64,000 nt of DNA from Microbulbifer halophilus (GTDB lineage: Bacteria > Pseudomonadota > Gammaproteobacteria > Pseudomonadales > Cellvibrionaceae). The stretch covers positions 16,745 to 80,744 of the forward strand of contig NZ_JAPIVK010000022.1 of NCBI RefSeq assembly GCF_026183675.1. Reading direction: 5' to 3'. The notes under the pieces were generated by a model. That model did no database searches and was not told the DNA's origin. It was given only the letters and a program-made list of their open reading frames with translations. Shown here piece after piece: positions 35,715 through 45,902 of this stretch (position 1 is its first letter; every line of letters starts with the position of its first letter). Position numbers and translations under genes: made by a program.

Positions 35715-35843
35715 CCGCCCTCTCCAATCGATACTCCGCCGACAAACTCCTTGCACCCGACACGTCCGGCGCTAAAATCCGCGATCTAATCCCATAGATT
35801 AATCATGGTCTTTACCGACCGAGAGGTGCAAGGAGTCATCGGG

Positions 35844-36242
35844 ATGGAACCGACCGATACCGATCGCGTATTTCAGAGCTACGGGCGCTGCTGCAAAAAC
35901 GAGCTCTTCTTTATCGACTTCTACGATCGCTTTATGGGCAGCTCGCCGGAGATCCGCGCGGTGTTCGTCGATACCGACATGAAACAGCAGCGCCACCTGC
36001 TGCGCAACGGCATCATGCAGTTGATACTGCACGCGCGCGGTATGCCGGACACCAAACTGCGGGCCCTGGGCCAGAGCCACTCCCGCAGCGGCTACAATAT
36101 TCGCCCGGATATGTACGGCCTGTGGCTGGACGCACTGCTGGCTACGGTGCACAGACACGATCCGGAGTACAGCGATGAGCTCGCCGCCGCCTGGCGCTGC
36201 GTGCTGCAGCCGGGTATCGAGCTGATTCGCGGCGCCTACTGA
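35844..36242 (+). CDS. Single-domain globin
   Basis: The ATG at 35844 follows AAGGAG and is preferred over one at 35805. The 132-residue protein has a globin pattern: FFIDFYDRFMGSSPEIRAVF, MKQQRHLLRNGIMQLILHAR and a proximal-His candidate in LRALGQSHSRSGYNIRPDMY. It should bind haem and could sense or detoxify oxygen or nitric oxide. No partner domain is present. A 7-bp-stem hairpin (36238-36260) overlaps the stop codon without a T-tract. Confidence 0.8.
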   Translation: MEPTDTDRVFQSYGRCCKNELFFIDFYDRFMGSSPEIRAVFVDTDMKQQRHLLRNGIMQLILHARGMPDTKLRALGQSHSRSGYNIRPDMYGLWLDALLATVHRHDPEYSDELAAAWRCVLQPGIELIRGAY

Positions 36243-36318
36243 GCAGCCGTCCGGCTCAGTAGCTATAACTCAAATTCCGGGATTCAAAGCGGGTGCCGGG
36301 TGGCAAGGAACCCGCTCT

Positions 36319-36541
36319 ATGAAAACGCCCCACTCCCCATGGCTGCCGGCAGTGCTGGCAATCGCCGGCTTCGGCGGAACCTGCCGCAGCGGCCTCGACA
36401 ATTGATGTCACCGGCACCGAATCGGGAGACCGGATATCGATACCCGGGCGTTGCGGATCCCCTACAAGAAATTCACCCTGCCCAATGGCCTGCGCGATCG
36501 TGCACGAGGATCGCAAGGCGCCGATTGCCTCCGTGGTTGAT
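36319..36541 (+). pseudogene. M16 (insulinase-like) peptidase remnant
   Basis: Pieces in three frames make the start of an M16 peptidase: a signal peptide (MKTPHSPWLPAVLAIAGFGG), then EPAAAASTIDVTGTESGDRI, then LRIPYKKFTLPNGLR and IVHEDRKAPIASVV. The last block is the conserved strand ahead of the missing zinc site. At least three frameshifts are present. Similarity stops exactly where a dispersed GATGGGC/GCCCATC repeat begins (36539). It is a non-functional fragment. Confidence 0.75.
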
Positions 36542-36564
36542 GGGCACGCTGCGCTTTGCCCATC
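36539..36564. repeat. Dispersed GATGGGC/GCCCATC palindrome, copy 2
   Basis: GATGGGC (36539-36545) and GCCCATC (36558-36564) enclose ACGCTGCGCTTT, matching the copy at 19124 with one change. It forms the break point of the M16 remnant and the 3' end of the lipoprotein gene at 36563. Confidence 0.6.
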
Positions 36565-36799
36565 AATCACCAGAGAGAATCACCCGCTCGCCTTCCAGCG
36601 GCAGCCCGGAGACGCCCAGCGGCTCGCCGCTGTCCCGGCGCCGGATCTCCGCGCCCACCACGCGGCTGGAATAGTCCGCACTGCTCAGGCCGCCGCTCTG
36701 CGCCCCGTCACTGTCCGGGGAACCGCTCTCCCCGCTGCCACCGCCGCAGGCGGCGATTGCCAGAGTCGAGGCGAGCAGTGAAATCGTTTTACACAACAT
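36563..36799 (-). CDS. Small lipoprotein downstream of the large subtilase
   Basis: The start at 36799 follows GGGAGGGGAAAACC. The 78-residue product has a lipoprotein signal (MLCKTISLLASTLAIAAC) followed by a Gly/Ser-rich tether (GGGSGESGSPDSDGAQSGG) and a short folded tail. It begins 17 bases after the subtilase stop on the same strand, so the two are one operon. It may anchor or assist the protease; no family is recognised. Confidence 0.7.
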   Translation of the reverse strand: MLCKTISLLASTLAIAACGGGSGESGSPDSDGAQSGGLSSADYSSRVVGAEIRRRDSGEPLGVSGLPLEGERVILSGD

Positions 36800-36815
36800 G
36801 GTTTTCCCCTCCCGC

Positions 36816-39800
36816 TCAGGGCGCGAAATCGTAACTGACAATAAATTGGTGTTTGCCCGCCGGCAGCACCAGCGGGCCCGGGCGGTCGATGGGGAAGGTC
36901 ACGCGGCCGTCGTCCCGGTCGAAGCGACCGCTGGCGAGCGGGGTGTCCGCATCGTCCAGCCTGCCGTCGCCGTCCCTGTCCCAGTGGAGTTCCGCCAGCG
37001 CGATATCCGCCCTGTCGTCACCGGCGCCGGAGGCCCGCAGGGTCAGGGAGGACAGTTCCGATTCCACATCCGCCTCCATGACAAACGCCTGCACCACCAC
37101 ATTTTCCTGTCCGCGTTCGACGCGGACGTCGCCGGTGTCGAGGGCGGTGAATGCCGCCGCCCCGCTGCCGGTCTCGGAATAGCGCGGGTTCAGCGGCCGT
37201 GCGTCGGCGGCATCCACCGCGCCGTCGCTGTCGCTGTCCACGGCCCGCGCGGCGTCGCCACCCAGGACGAAGGCGCCGCGAATGGTGTTGACCAGGCGGT
37301 TGCCGCTGTCGCTGGCGGCGGTGAGACGCAGGTGGGCGATGGCGGCACCGTCGAACTCTGGCAGGGCCGCGCGGTATGCCCGGTCTTCCCGCACCGCCTC
37401 CAGGGGCTGCCAGTCGCCGTCGTCCAGGGCCAGTTCCAGCGACAACTGCGCCGACGTGCGCACCAACAGTTCACCGTCACTTTGGGCGTAGCTGGACACT
37501 TTCCCGCCTTCCAGCAGTGCCACCATGTCGATGCGCGGTGTGGCAGCGCCGTCCAGGGTGGACAGCTGCAGTTCGGCGGTGGAGCGGTAATCGATATCGT
37601 CCACCGCGGTGGGGTACTCGAACCGCACGCGCACCCGCTGGCAGCCGCCGCCGTAGGAGAACAGCCGCGGCCGATTCAGCGTCCCCCCGGCAATCTGGTT
37701 GCCGGTCTCCAGGCAACGGGCGTTGTAGCGGATATCGCGCCGGTAGCCGTTGCCCCAACTGTCCATCACCGCCTGCTGGGTGGCGTCGCCGTTGACGCTG
37801 GGTTCCAGCAGTGGGCCGCCACCACTGTTGCGCAGCCCGCCGGCCCAGAAGCGGAGCCCGCGGCCGAACATCAGGGGCGCATTGGGCCGCTGCAGCACCG
37901 GCGCCGCCGGCGCGCTGTCGGATTCGCTGCGGCGCAGCTTGCGGTAGCGCTCCCGCCCCACGGCGAATTCCAGCGAACCGGCCTGCAGCGAGCCGTCGCT
38001 GTCGATACCGATATTCAGGTAAGTGGGCCAGCTCTCCAGCGCCCCGTCGTTGCCGTGCAGGGTGAGCAGGGTGGCGTCATTGCGCCGGGGGACGACGCTG
38101 CGCTCGTCCCGGTGGACCTCGCCGCCGGGCCGGTAGCTGCCGGGGGCAAACGCCAGGCTGTAGCCCTGTTGCCGCCAGCGGGCGCTGTTGACCAGCATCC
38201 GCACACTGCCGTAGCCGGACAGATCGAAGCCGAGATCCGCAAACAGGCCCCGCTGGCTGTGTTTCAGCAGGTAGAGCTGGCGGTCCTGCGGGTGGTTACC
38301 GGTCTTTTCGGCGAGGCCGAAATAGTCCAGCCGGAAGCCATCGGAGAGGTTGTGGATGGCGCTCATCGACTGGCCGCGGCCGAATACCCGGCGGTAGTGC
38401 TGCTGCGGGTAGTCCCGGTGGGTCAGCTCCACCACCTGGCTGACAAACTGCAGCGGCTTGCCGTCCGGGGTGGTCGGCGTCGTCACGGCAAAGCCGCCCC
38501 CGCCGGCGGGAAATACCAGCGGGCCGTCGGACGCGCGCACATTTTCCGCAACCTGGATGGTGTCATTGTGCTCGGCGGCGAACAGGACGTGCACCGGCCC
38601 GTCGCGGGTGGCCAGGGTGAGCCGGGGGCGGTCGCTCTCGAAGCTGGCCAGGGCCGAGGAAGTCTGCCCGCCGGCGCCGAACGCCGTGGCCGAGTAGGAC
38701 CAGTAATTCTCCGGCGCATTCTCCTGGCTCAGTTCCAGCAGTTCCGCGCGGTGGAAGGCCACCGGCAGCTCCACCGATTGTCCGTCGGCAGTGAAGCGCA
38801 GCGCGCCGCTGTAGGCGCGGTGCAGGTCCTGCGGATAGTCGACCCGGCCGGGGTCCACGCGCAGTGCCACCGACTGGCTACTGTAGCCGTTGGGGCCGAG
38901 GGTGAAACGGCTGTTTTCCGGGGTCAGCGCGGCGCCCGCAGGCAGTTCGCCGGTATCCTCCACCCCGATTTCCACCTGCGCCGCGAGGTTCTTCACCGTC
39001 ACCGCGGCGCTCTTGCCGGTGTCTGCGTCGGTGAAGTAACCCCGGTAAAGGGCGGCGGGGCTGACCAGGAACGGCGCCTGCGCCGCCGCCAGGGCATCCA
39101 ACTGGCCGTTCCCCGCCGCCTGGATGCCGCCGCTGGCGGGGGCGGCCCAGTTCACCAGCAGGGATTTGATTTCGGCGCTGTCCAGCCGCGGATAGCGCTG
39201 GCGCATCAGCGCCGCCGCGCCCGCCACATGGGGCGCCGCCAGGGAGGTGCCGGAGCTGCTGGCGTAGCCGCCGCCCGGGACGGTGCTGCGCACCGCCACC
39301 CCCGGCGCCGTCAGCTCGGGCTTGATCGAGGTGGCGTCCGGTTCCAGTCCGCCGGCGAAGAGCCCCCGGGCGCTGAAGGCGGGAACCCGCCCCTCATTGT
39401 CCACCGCCCCCACGGTCAGCACCCGCTGCGCCGAGCCGGGCGCCTCGATGGTGTCGTAACCGGGCCCGGTATTGCCCGCCGCGGCGACCACCACCGTCCC
39501 GGCGCGCACGGCGGCATTGGCGGCCGCGGAAATGGCCGAGCTGTTGCCACCGGGCATGCCCAGGCTGATGTTGATCACGTCCACCGCGTCGTCGGTGGCC
39601 GGATCGCCGTCCGGGTCCAGCGCCGCCTCGATGGCCGCGATCACGTCGCTGGTGTAGCCGCCGCCGTCGCTGTCCAGCACCTTGTAGGCATAGAGCTGCG
39701 CCCCCGGCGCCACGCCCCGCAGCGAGCCGTCCGCGGCGGCGACACCCGCCACCAGGGTGCCATGGCGGTAGTCGTCCATGGGGTCGTCATCGTCGTTGAC

Positions 39801-40379
39801 GAAGTCGTGGCCACCCACCACCTTGCAGCCGGGGCCGAAGCAGCCGCCCAGGTCCGGGTGGGTGTAGTCGATACCGCTGTCGATCACCGCGATACTGGTT
39901 CCCTCGCCGGTGAGCGCTCGGCCGCCGCCGTCGGACAGGGCCCACACCTGCGGCGCCCGCACCTGTTCGACGCTGTCGCCGCCCAGGGCGTGCACCCGGT
40001 GGTCCAGGGTCACGCCGCGGACCTCGGGCAGGGCGGCGATATCGTCGATATCAGCGGCCCTGGCCGAGGTGACGATGGCGTTGAGCGCGCGGGTAAAACG
40101 TCGGGGACTACCCTGCGGGGCCCGCGCCGCCAGTCCGCGGCGGCGCAGCTTGTCCAGCAGCAGCCCCTGGCGCCGGGCGCGCTCCCGGTGCCGGGCCACC
40201 AGCTCCCGCAGGGCGGGCCGGGCGGGAGCCGACTCCTCACCCGCGAGCCGGACGCGCTCCTCCAGCTGGATAATGATGCGCCGCGCGCCGTCACGCGGCT
40301 CCGCAGCCCAAACCTCATTGCAAAAGATGACCGCCAGGACAGCGGCAATTCCCCCAAACCAGACCTTCTTGTTGTACAT
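36816..40379 (-). CDS. Large exported subtilisin-like serine protease (S8)
   Basis: The 1187-residue protein has a signal segment (VWFGGIAAVLAVIFCNEVWA), a propeptide-like region to about residue 135, and an S8 domain. Its catalytic Asp is in AVIDSGIDYTHPDL near 168, His in DYRHGTLVAGV near 207 and Ser in SSGTSLAAPHVAG near 377; the oxyanion Asn region is AAAGNTGPGYD. The 700-residue C-terminal part includes beta-rich domains and a late aspartate-rich segment (DSDSDGAVDAADARPLNP; HWDRDGDGRLDDADTPLA) resembling calcium-binding dockerin-like loops. It should be secreted or surface-exposed. It is divergent from a second subtilase at 40879. Confidence 0.9.
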   Translation of the reverse strand: MYNKKVWFGGIAAVLAVIFCNEVWAAEPRDGARRIIIQLEERVRLAGEESAPARPALRELVARHRERARRQGLLLDKLRRRGLAARAPQGSPRRFTRALNAIVTSARAADIDDIAALPEVRGVTLDHRVHALGGDSVEQVRAPQVWALSDGGGRALTGEGTSIAVIDSGIDYTHPDLGGCFGPGCKVVGGHDFVNDDDDPMDDYRHGTLVAGVAAADGSLRGVAPGAQLYAYKVLDSDGGGYTSDVIAAIEAALDPDGDPATDDAVDVINISLGMPGGNSSAISAAANAAVRAGTVVVAAAGNTGPGYDTIEAPGSAQRVLTVGAVDNEGRVPAFSARGLFAGGLEPDATSIKPELTAPGVAVRSTVPGGGYASSSGTSLAAPHVAGAAALMRQRYPRLDSAEIKSLLVNWAAPASGGIQAAGNGQLDALAAAQAPFLVSPAALYRGYFTDADTGKSAAVTVKNLAAQVEIGVEDTGELPAGAALTPENSRFTLGPNGYSSQSVALRVDPGRVDYPQDLHRAYSGALRFTADGQSVELPVAFHRAELLELSQENAPENYWSYSATAFGAGGQTSSALASFESDRPRLTLATRDGPVHVLFAAEHNDTIQVAENVRASDGPLVFPAGGGGFAVTTPTTPDGKPLQFVSQVVELTHRDYPQQHYRRVFGRGQSMSAIHNLSDGFRLDYFGLAEKTGNHPQDRQLYLLKHSQRGLFADLGFDLSGYGSVRMLVNSARWRQQGYSLAFAPGSYRPGGEVHRDERSVVPRRNDATLLTLHGNDGALESWPTYLNIGIDSDGSLQAGSLEFAVGRERYRKLRRSESDSAPAAPVLQRPNAPLMFGRGLRFWAGGLRNSGGGPLLEPSVNGDATQQAVMDSWGNGYRRDIRYNARCLETGNQIAGGTLNRPRLFSYGGGCQRVRVRFEYPTAVDDIDYRSTAELQLSTLDGAATPRIDMVALLEGGKVSSYAQSDGELLVRTSAQLSLELALDDGDWQPLEAVREDRAYRAALPEFDGAAIAHLRLTAASDSGNRLVNTIRGAFVLGGDAARAVDSDSDGAVDAADARPLNPRYSETGSGAAAFTALDTGDVRVERGQENVVVQAFVMEADVESELSSLTLRASGAGDDRADIALAELHWDRDGDGRLDDADTPLASGRFDRDDGRVTFPIDRPGPLVLPAGKHQFIVSYDFAP

Positions 40380-40878
40380 CTCGAAAGAATCCGCAGCTTG
40401 TTATTTCGCGATGGCGCAAAATAGCACATTTTTTAAGCAATGTTTATTTTTCAGGCTTTTGTGGCAAATTGTGTCACGATTGATCGCCAGTTAGTCAGCG
40501 GCAGGTTGGAGTACGGAAATCCGGTTGGAGCGGTCAGGAGGTACCGGGGTGGGATCGCGATACCTGGCGGCGACAAGACATGCGCCGCCGCAGGGGAAAT
40601 CTCAGGCGGCCATAGGAATCGACGAAACAGAAAGGTATGTCCTCACAGAGGGCGGTAAAGATAAACAAATAATTTATAAATTCTGAAATTACGTTACAGA
40701 AATAAGGCTTGTCGATTGGCAAACGATCACTGGCTGCTACTATCACTCCACCACCAGCGGTCGGTGGCTCCGCGCCTTTCCGCAGATGTTGTCGCTGTTC
40801 GGGTACGCGGGACACCGGGTGGCCAACTATTCCAATAATGTCATTTCAATTATAAAAATATTTTTTCGGAGCATTATA
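40380..40878. other. Divergent intergenic region between two subtilases
   Basis: No gene is supported here. The parts next to each start are AT-rich (40420-40480 and 40665-40870), as expected for promoters. The middle is GC-rich with short inverted stretches (GGCGGC/GCCGCC near 40568-40592). Two large proteases read outward from it, so shared control is possible. No riboswitch could be matched by eye. Confidence 0.4.
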
Positions 40879-42450
<1,572 letters not shown>

Positions 42451-42471
42451 AAGGCAGTTGCCGCAACCACG

Positions 42472-42502
42472 AAAAAGGGAGGCCGATATAGCCTCCCTTT
42501 TT
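42472..42502 (+). terminator. Intrinsic terminator of the PA-domain subtilase
   Basis: AAAAAGGGAGGC (42472-42483) pairs perfectly with GCCTCCCTTTTT (42491-42502) around a 7-base loop, ending in a T run. The A-run on the other side makes it usable in both directions. Confidence 0.85.
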
Positions 42503-42515
42503 CGTTTATTAATAC

Positions 42516-42631
42516 GTGCATAAGTAGCCCGACATGGAATTTCAGACACGCTGTAAATACATCCGTGTACGCTCGTAATCGGCATCCATGCCTCATACGG
42601 TCCGAAATTCCATGTCGGGCTACTTATGCAC
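42516..42631. repeat. 116-bp palindromic element with 28-bp perfect terminal inverted repeats
   Basis: The left arm 42516-42543 (starting GTGCATAAGTAGCCCGAC) and right arm 42604-42631 are exact inverted copies. The 60-base centre holds smaller palindromes (CATCCGTGTACG; GGCATCCATGCC). No target duplication is evident. It lies directly behind the subtilase terminator. It looks like a MITE or a dispersed structured repeat; only one copy is in the window. Confidence 0.75.
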
Positions 42632-42634
42632 TCC

Positions 42635-42787
42635 TTAGTAAATCACCTTCCCTTGAAACCACCCCTTACCGGCTACCCGGAACGGCTTGTTTCTGTTTCT
42701 CCGGCATTTCCCGATTGCTGTTGAAGCCGACAATACCCAGATAAAGAACAGCACGGAAAGAACCAGTAATTTGTAAATCAATCGCAT
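42635..42787 (-). CDS. Possible 50-residue single-span membrane protein
   Basis: An ATG at 42787 opens a 51-codon frame: a basic start, one hydrophobic span (YKLLVLSVLFFIWVLSASTA) and a basic tail (GKCRRNRNKPFRVAGKGWFQ). The pattern is more protein-like than chance and the frame fills the gap between the palindromic element and the DUF350-like gene. The ribosome-binding site is weak. No family is recognised. Confidence 0.4.
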   Translation of the reverse strand: MRLIYKLLVLSVLFFIWVLSASTAIGKCRRNRNKPFRVAGKGWFQGKVIY

Positions 42788-42940
42788 TGTGCAATTCCGG
42801 TTCGCAACCTTGTAATTTCCGCTGGTGATCAGTTTACCGCAGGTGGTATTTCAAATTCACCGTTGCGGCCAGTAGTGCGGCCGCATCAATCTGTGGTTAA
42901 ATGTTGGCCCGCTATAACGATTGGAAACCTGCACTCGCCT

Positions 42941-43171
42941 ATGGAACTGGAATTTCTCACCGCCACCCTCTTCAACCTGGGTATCAACCTGCTGTACACA
43001 CTGCTGTCGCTGTTTATCGGCATCGTTGCGCTGATGGTGATCGACCGCAAGCTGTTGCGCAGCGTGGATATCGAGGGCGAGCTGAAAAACGGTAATATCG
43101 CCGTGGCCATTTTCGCTTCGACCATCCTGGTCTTCGTCGCACTGATTATTTCCTTCGGCCTGAAGGGTTAG
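42941..43171 (+). CDS. DUF350-like small membrane protein
   Basis: From the ATG at 42941 the protein has 76 residues with two membrane spans (FNLGINLLYTLLSLFIGIVA and AVAIFASTILVFVALIISFG) separated by a charged loop with DRKLLRSVDIEGELKNGN, the usual DUF350 arrangement. An in-frame upstream extension lacks these features. It is six bases upstream of the next gene, so the two are co-transcribed. The function is unknown. Confidence 0.72.
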   Translation: MELEFLTATLFNLGINLLYTLLSLFIGIVALMVIDRKLLRSVDIEGELKNGNIAVAIFASTILVFVALIISFGLKG

Positions 43172-43177
43172 TGATCA

Positions 43178-44011
43178 ATGCGATTCTGGTTACTCCCCGC
43201 TTGCATCGCCCTGGTATTGATGGCACCGGAAGTACTGGTGCGCCTCGGCCAACCGGACTCCGCGGCGGAGGGCCTGGTGCGCGAACGGATGGAAGCCGCC
43301 CTGAACCGGCAGATGGCCGTGGGCGATTCCGCCGGCGATCACAAGGATCGCCAGCGCGGCGTGGTGCGGGTGAGCGGTACCGGCCGGCCCCTGTCGGAAG
43401 ACTATGTACAGCGGGCAGTGGCAAAGCGTTCTGAAGCGCAGAGTGCCTATGTCTCGGTCTGGAACTGGCAGGGAATTCCCGAGGTGACCGCCTCGGCGCG
43501 CGGCCTGGACAAGAAGCACCACTTCGCCAACAGCTACCTGGTGGGCTTCCGCCCCTTCAAGACACGACAGCTCTGGGTACCGCTTTACACCCTGGCGATC
43601 CGCAAGAAATACCAGCGCGACCACCTGCAGTACGCCGGTCTCTCCGACATCTGGCAGACCTCCCGCCAGGCCTTCTACCAGAAGCGCGGCGACTGCGAGG
43701 ATCACGCGATACTGCTGGCGGACTGGCTGATCGAACTGGGCATCGACGCCCGCGTGGCCATGGGCACCCACAAGGGCCAGGGCCACGCCTGGGTGGTAGC
43801 GATCGTCGACGACACCGAATACCTGCTGGAGGCCACCAGCAAGCGGCGTATCTCCAGTTGGAAGGCCCTGCCGCTGGCCGCGTTGGCGGAGGACTACGAC
43901 GTCGAATTCCAGTTCAACCGCCACTATTTCTGGGCCCTGAAAGACAATAAACCCACGCGCAAATACCGCGGCAGTCACTGGGTGAAGAAGTCGCAGTTTA
44001 TCCGTAGCTGA
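43178..44011 (+). CDS. Exported transglutaminase-like cysteine peptidase domain protein
   Basis: The 277-residue protein has an N-terminal hydrophobic signal or anchor (MRFWLLPACIALVLMAPEVL) and a transglutaminase-like core: Cys in YQKRGDCEDHAILLADWL near residue 172 and His in HKGQGHAWVVAIVDD near 205, followed by EYLLEATSKR carrying the third-residue region. The fold is used for peptide-bond hydrolysis or crosslinking. It is paired with the DUF350-like membrane protein upstream, suggesting a small envelope system; no substrate is evident. Confidence 0.75.
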   Translation: MRFWLLPACIALVLMAPEVLVRLGQPDSAAEGLVRERMEAALNRQMAVGDSAGDHKDRQRGVVRVSGTGRPLSEDYVQRAVAKRSEAQSAYVSVWNWQGIPEVTASARGLDKKHHFANSYLVGFRPFKTRQLWVPLYTLAIRKKYQRDHLQYAGLSDIWQTSRQAFYQKRGDCEDHAILLADWLIELGIDARVAMGTHKGQGHAWVVAIVDDTEYLLEATSKRRISSWKALPLAALAEDYDVEFQFNRHYFWALKDNKPTRKYRGSHWVKKSQFIRS

Positions 44012-44094
44012 TCTTTCCCTCACCGCCGCTCCCTGTCGGCCAATTCAGCGCAATATCACCTATATTTCGGCTATCACTCACCGGAACGATAGCC

Positions 44095-45777
44095 ATGACC
44101 ACTGCCGAAGAACAGTACCGCAAACTCGAAGGAAAACAGCTGCTGGAGATACTTTACCGGCGGGAAAAGGATCAGGCCGACCGCGTCTACCTGCGGCAGA
44201 TGATCGACCGTCAGTGGCGCGATTACAGCTGGGGCGAGGTCATGGACCGCAGCCGTCGGCTCGCGGCCTTCCTGAAAAAGCACTGCGACGCCGGCGACCG
44301 TGTCGCCATCCACGCCAAAAACTGCGCCGACTGGTTTGTGGCCGACTTCGCCATGATGCTGGCGGGGATGATCAGCGTGCCGCTGTTTCCCAGCCAGTCC
44401 CGGGAGTCGATGGAATACGTGCTGGATCACAGCGAATCAAGGATGATCTTCGTCGGCGGCTCCGACAACAATGACAATATCCGCGACGCAGCGAAAGACC
44501 TGCCGAAGATCGCCATCCACCGCTGCGAGATCGACTGCGACTACCAGATAGAAAAGATCATCGAGGAGAACGAGCCGCTGCAGGAGTCTCCGGTCTATGA
44601 ACCGGACCAGCTGTTTACGCTGATGTACACCTCTGGCACCACCGGCAAGCCGAAGGGTGTAATGCATACCTGGTCGGCGGTGACCTTCGCCGTGCCCAAT
44701 ATGATCCGCGGTTTCGGCTACAACGAGAACGATCGCTTCTTCTCCTACCTGCCCTTGTCCCACGCCGCCGAGCGCATCCTGGTGGAACTGCACAGCGTCT
44801 ACTCCGGCACCCCGGTGCATTTCCCCGAATCCCTGGATACCTTTCTCGAGGACCTGCAGCGCACTCGACCGACGATGTTTTTCTCGGTGCCGCGGCTGTG
44901 GGGCAAATTCAAGGAAGGCGTCGACAACAAGATACCGCCATCACTACAGAAAGTCCTGCTGCACATCCCCGGCATCAACAACTGGCTGCGCAAAAAAGTT
45001 CAGAAAAACCTCGGACTCGACAAGGCGCGCCTGCTGGTCACAGGTGCCTCACCCATTTCCGAGGACCTGCAGCGCTGGTATCACCGTATGGGGCTCATGC
45101 TCGCCGACGGCTACGGCACCACCGAAAATTTTATCTACGGCTGCATCACCCATATGGGCAAGAAGCCGGTACCGGGCACCGTGGGCAAGCCATTCTGGGA
45201 TTGCGAAATCAGGATCGCCGACAACGGCGAGATACTGTTCAAAAGCGACGCCATCATGCAGGGCTATTATCTGGAGCCGGAAAAAACCGCCGAGACACTG
45301 AAAGACGGCTACTACCATACCGGCGACCGCGGCTTTGTCGACGACGACGGCCTTCTGCATCTGACCGGCCGCCTGTCCTCCAGCTTCAAGACCAGCAAGG
45401 GCAAGTTCGTGCAGCCATCGGAACTGGAGAAAAAATTCGGCGAGGAGACGATACTGGGCCAGATCTGCGTGCTGGGCCACGGCAGCGACCAGCCGCTGAT
45501 GATAGCCAACCTGTCGGATTCCGGCCGCGAGCTGCCGCATAAAAAGGTTGCGGAAAAGCTGCGCCACCTGCTGGAGCAGGTCAACGATTCCCTGCGCCCG
45601 CATGAGCGGATCAAAACCCTTTTTATCGCCGAAGAAGAATGGACACCGGACAACGAACTGGTGACGCCGACGCTGAAAGTCAAACGCGGCGCGATCGAGG
45701 ACCGCTACGCGAGCTGGATCGAGCGGGATGAGAACAAGGGGCCGATTGTATGGGAGAGCGATAGCTTGGCAGAGTAA
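44095..45777 (+). CDS. AMP-binding acyl-CoA synthetase (long-chain type)
   Basis: The 560-residue adenylate-forming enzyme has the P-loop LMYTSGTTGKPKGVMHTW near residue 180, YLPLSHAAERILVELHSVYS, LADGYGTTENFIYGCIT, the A8 motif YHTGDRGFVDDDGLLHLTGR and a C-terminal lysine region (TPTLKVKRGAIEDRY). It activates a fatty acid or similar acid to an acyl-AMP and then the CoA ester. Chain length preference cannot be read. Only a GGA lies before the ATG. It is a single-gene unit ending in a repeat-containing convergent gap. Confidence 0.88.
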   Translation: MTTAEEQYRKLEGKQLLEILYRREKDQADRVYLRQMIDRQWRDYSWGEVMDRSRRLAAFLKKHCDAGDRVAIHAKNCADWFVADFAMMLAGMISVPLFPSQSRESMEYVLDHSESRMIFVGGSDNNDNIRDAAKDLPKIAIHRCEIDCDYQIEKIIEENEPLQESPVYEPDQLFTLMYTSGTTGKPKGVMHTWSAVTFAVPNMIRGFGYNENDRFFSYLPLSHAAERILVELHSVYSGTPVHFPESLDTFLEDLQRTRPTMFFSVPRLWGKFKEGVDNKIPPSLQKVLLHIPGINNWLRKKVQKNLGLDKARLLVTGASPISEDLQRWYHRMGLMLADGYGTTENFIYGCITHMGKKPVPGTVGKPFWDCEIRIADNGEILFKSDAIMQGYYLEPEKTAETLKDGYYHTGDRGFVDDDGLLHLTGRLSSSFKTSKGKFVQPSELEKKFGEETILGQICVLGHGSDQPLMIANLSDSGRELPHKKVAEKLRHLLEQVNDSLRPHERIKTLFIAEEEWTPDNELVTPTLKVKRGAIEDRYASWIERDENKGPIVWESDSLAE

Positions 45778-45801
45778 ACCAGCCGCGGCCCCGACTGCAG
45801 A

Positions 45802-45864
45802 AGCCTGCCCTGCAGGCGATTGGCAGAGGGGGCAGCGTCCCGAGATTCGCCTGCAAGGCAAGCT
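45802..45864. repeat. Inverted repeat between convergent genes
   Basis: AAGCCTGCCCTGCAGGCGAT (45801-45820) and its imperfect inverted partner ATTCGCCTGCAAGGCAAGCT (45845-45864) can form a long stem. It lies in the short gap between the acyl-CoA synthetase and the zinc metalloprotease ends and may terminate both. Confidence 0.5.
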
Positions 45865-45902
45865 CCCACAGCGGACTCATCCCAAGTCGGTGCCATTCCG
45901 GA

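Noticed and set aside
36798..40424. A 1208-codon open frame antisense to the large subtilase
   Set aside because: It is a composition-driven shadow with low-complexity Gly/Ala/Val/Gln/His content; the sense strand has the complete S8 triad.
40380..40878. A riboswitch between the two subtilases
   Set aside because: No conserved cyclic di-GMP or other aptamer core could be matched by eye.
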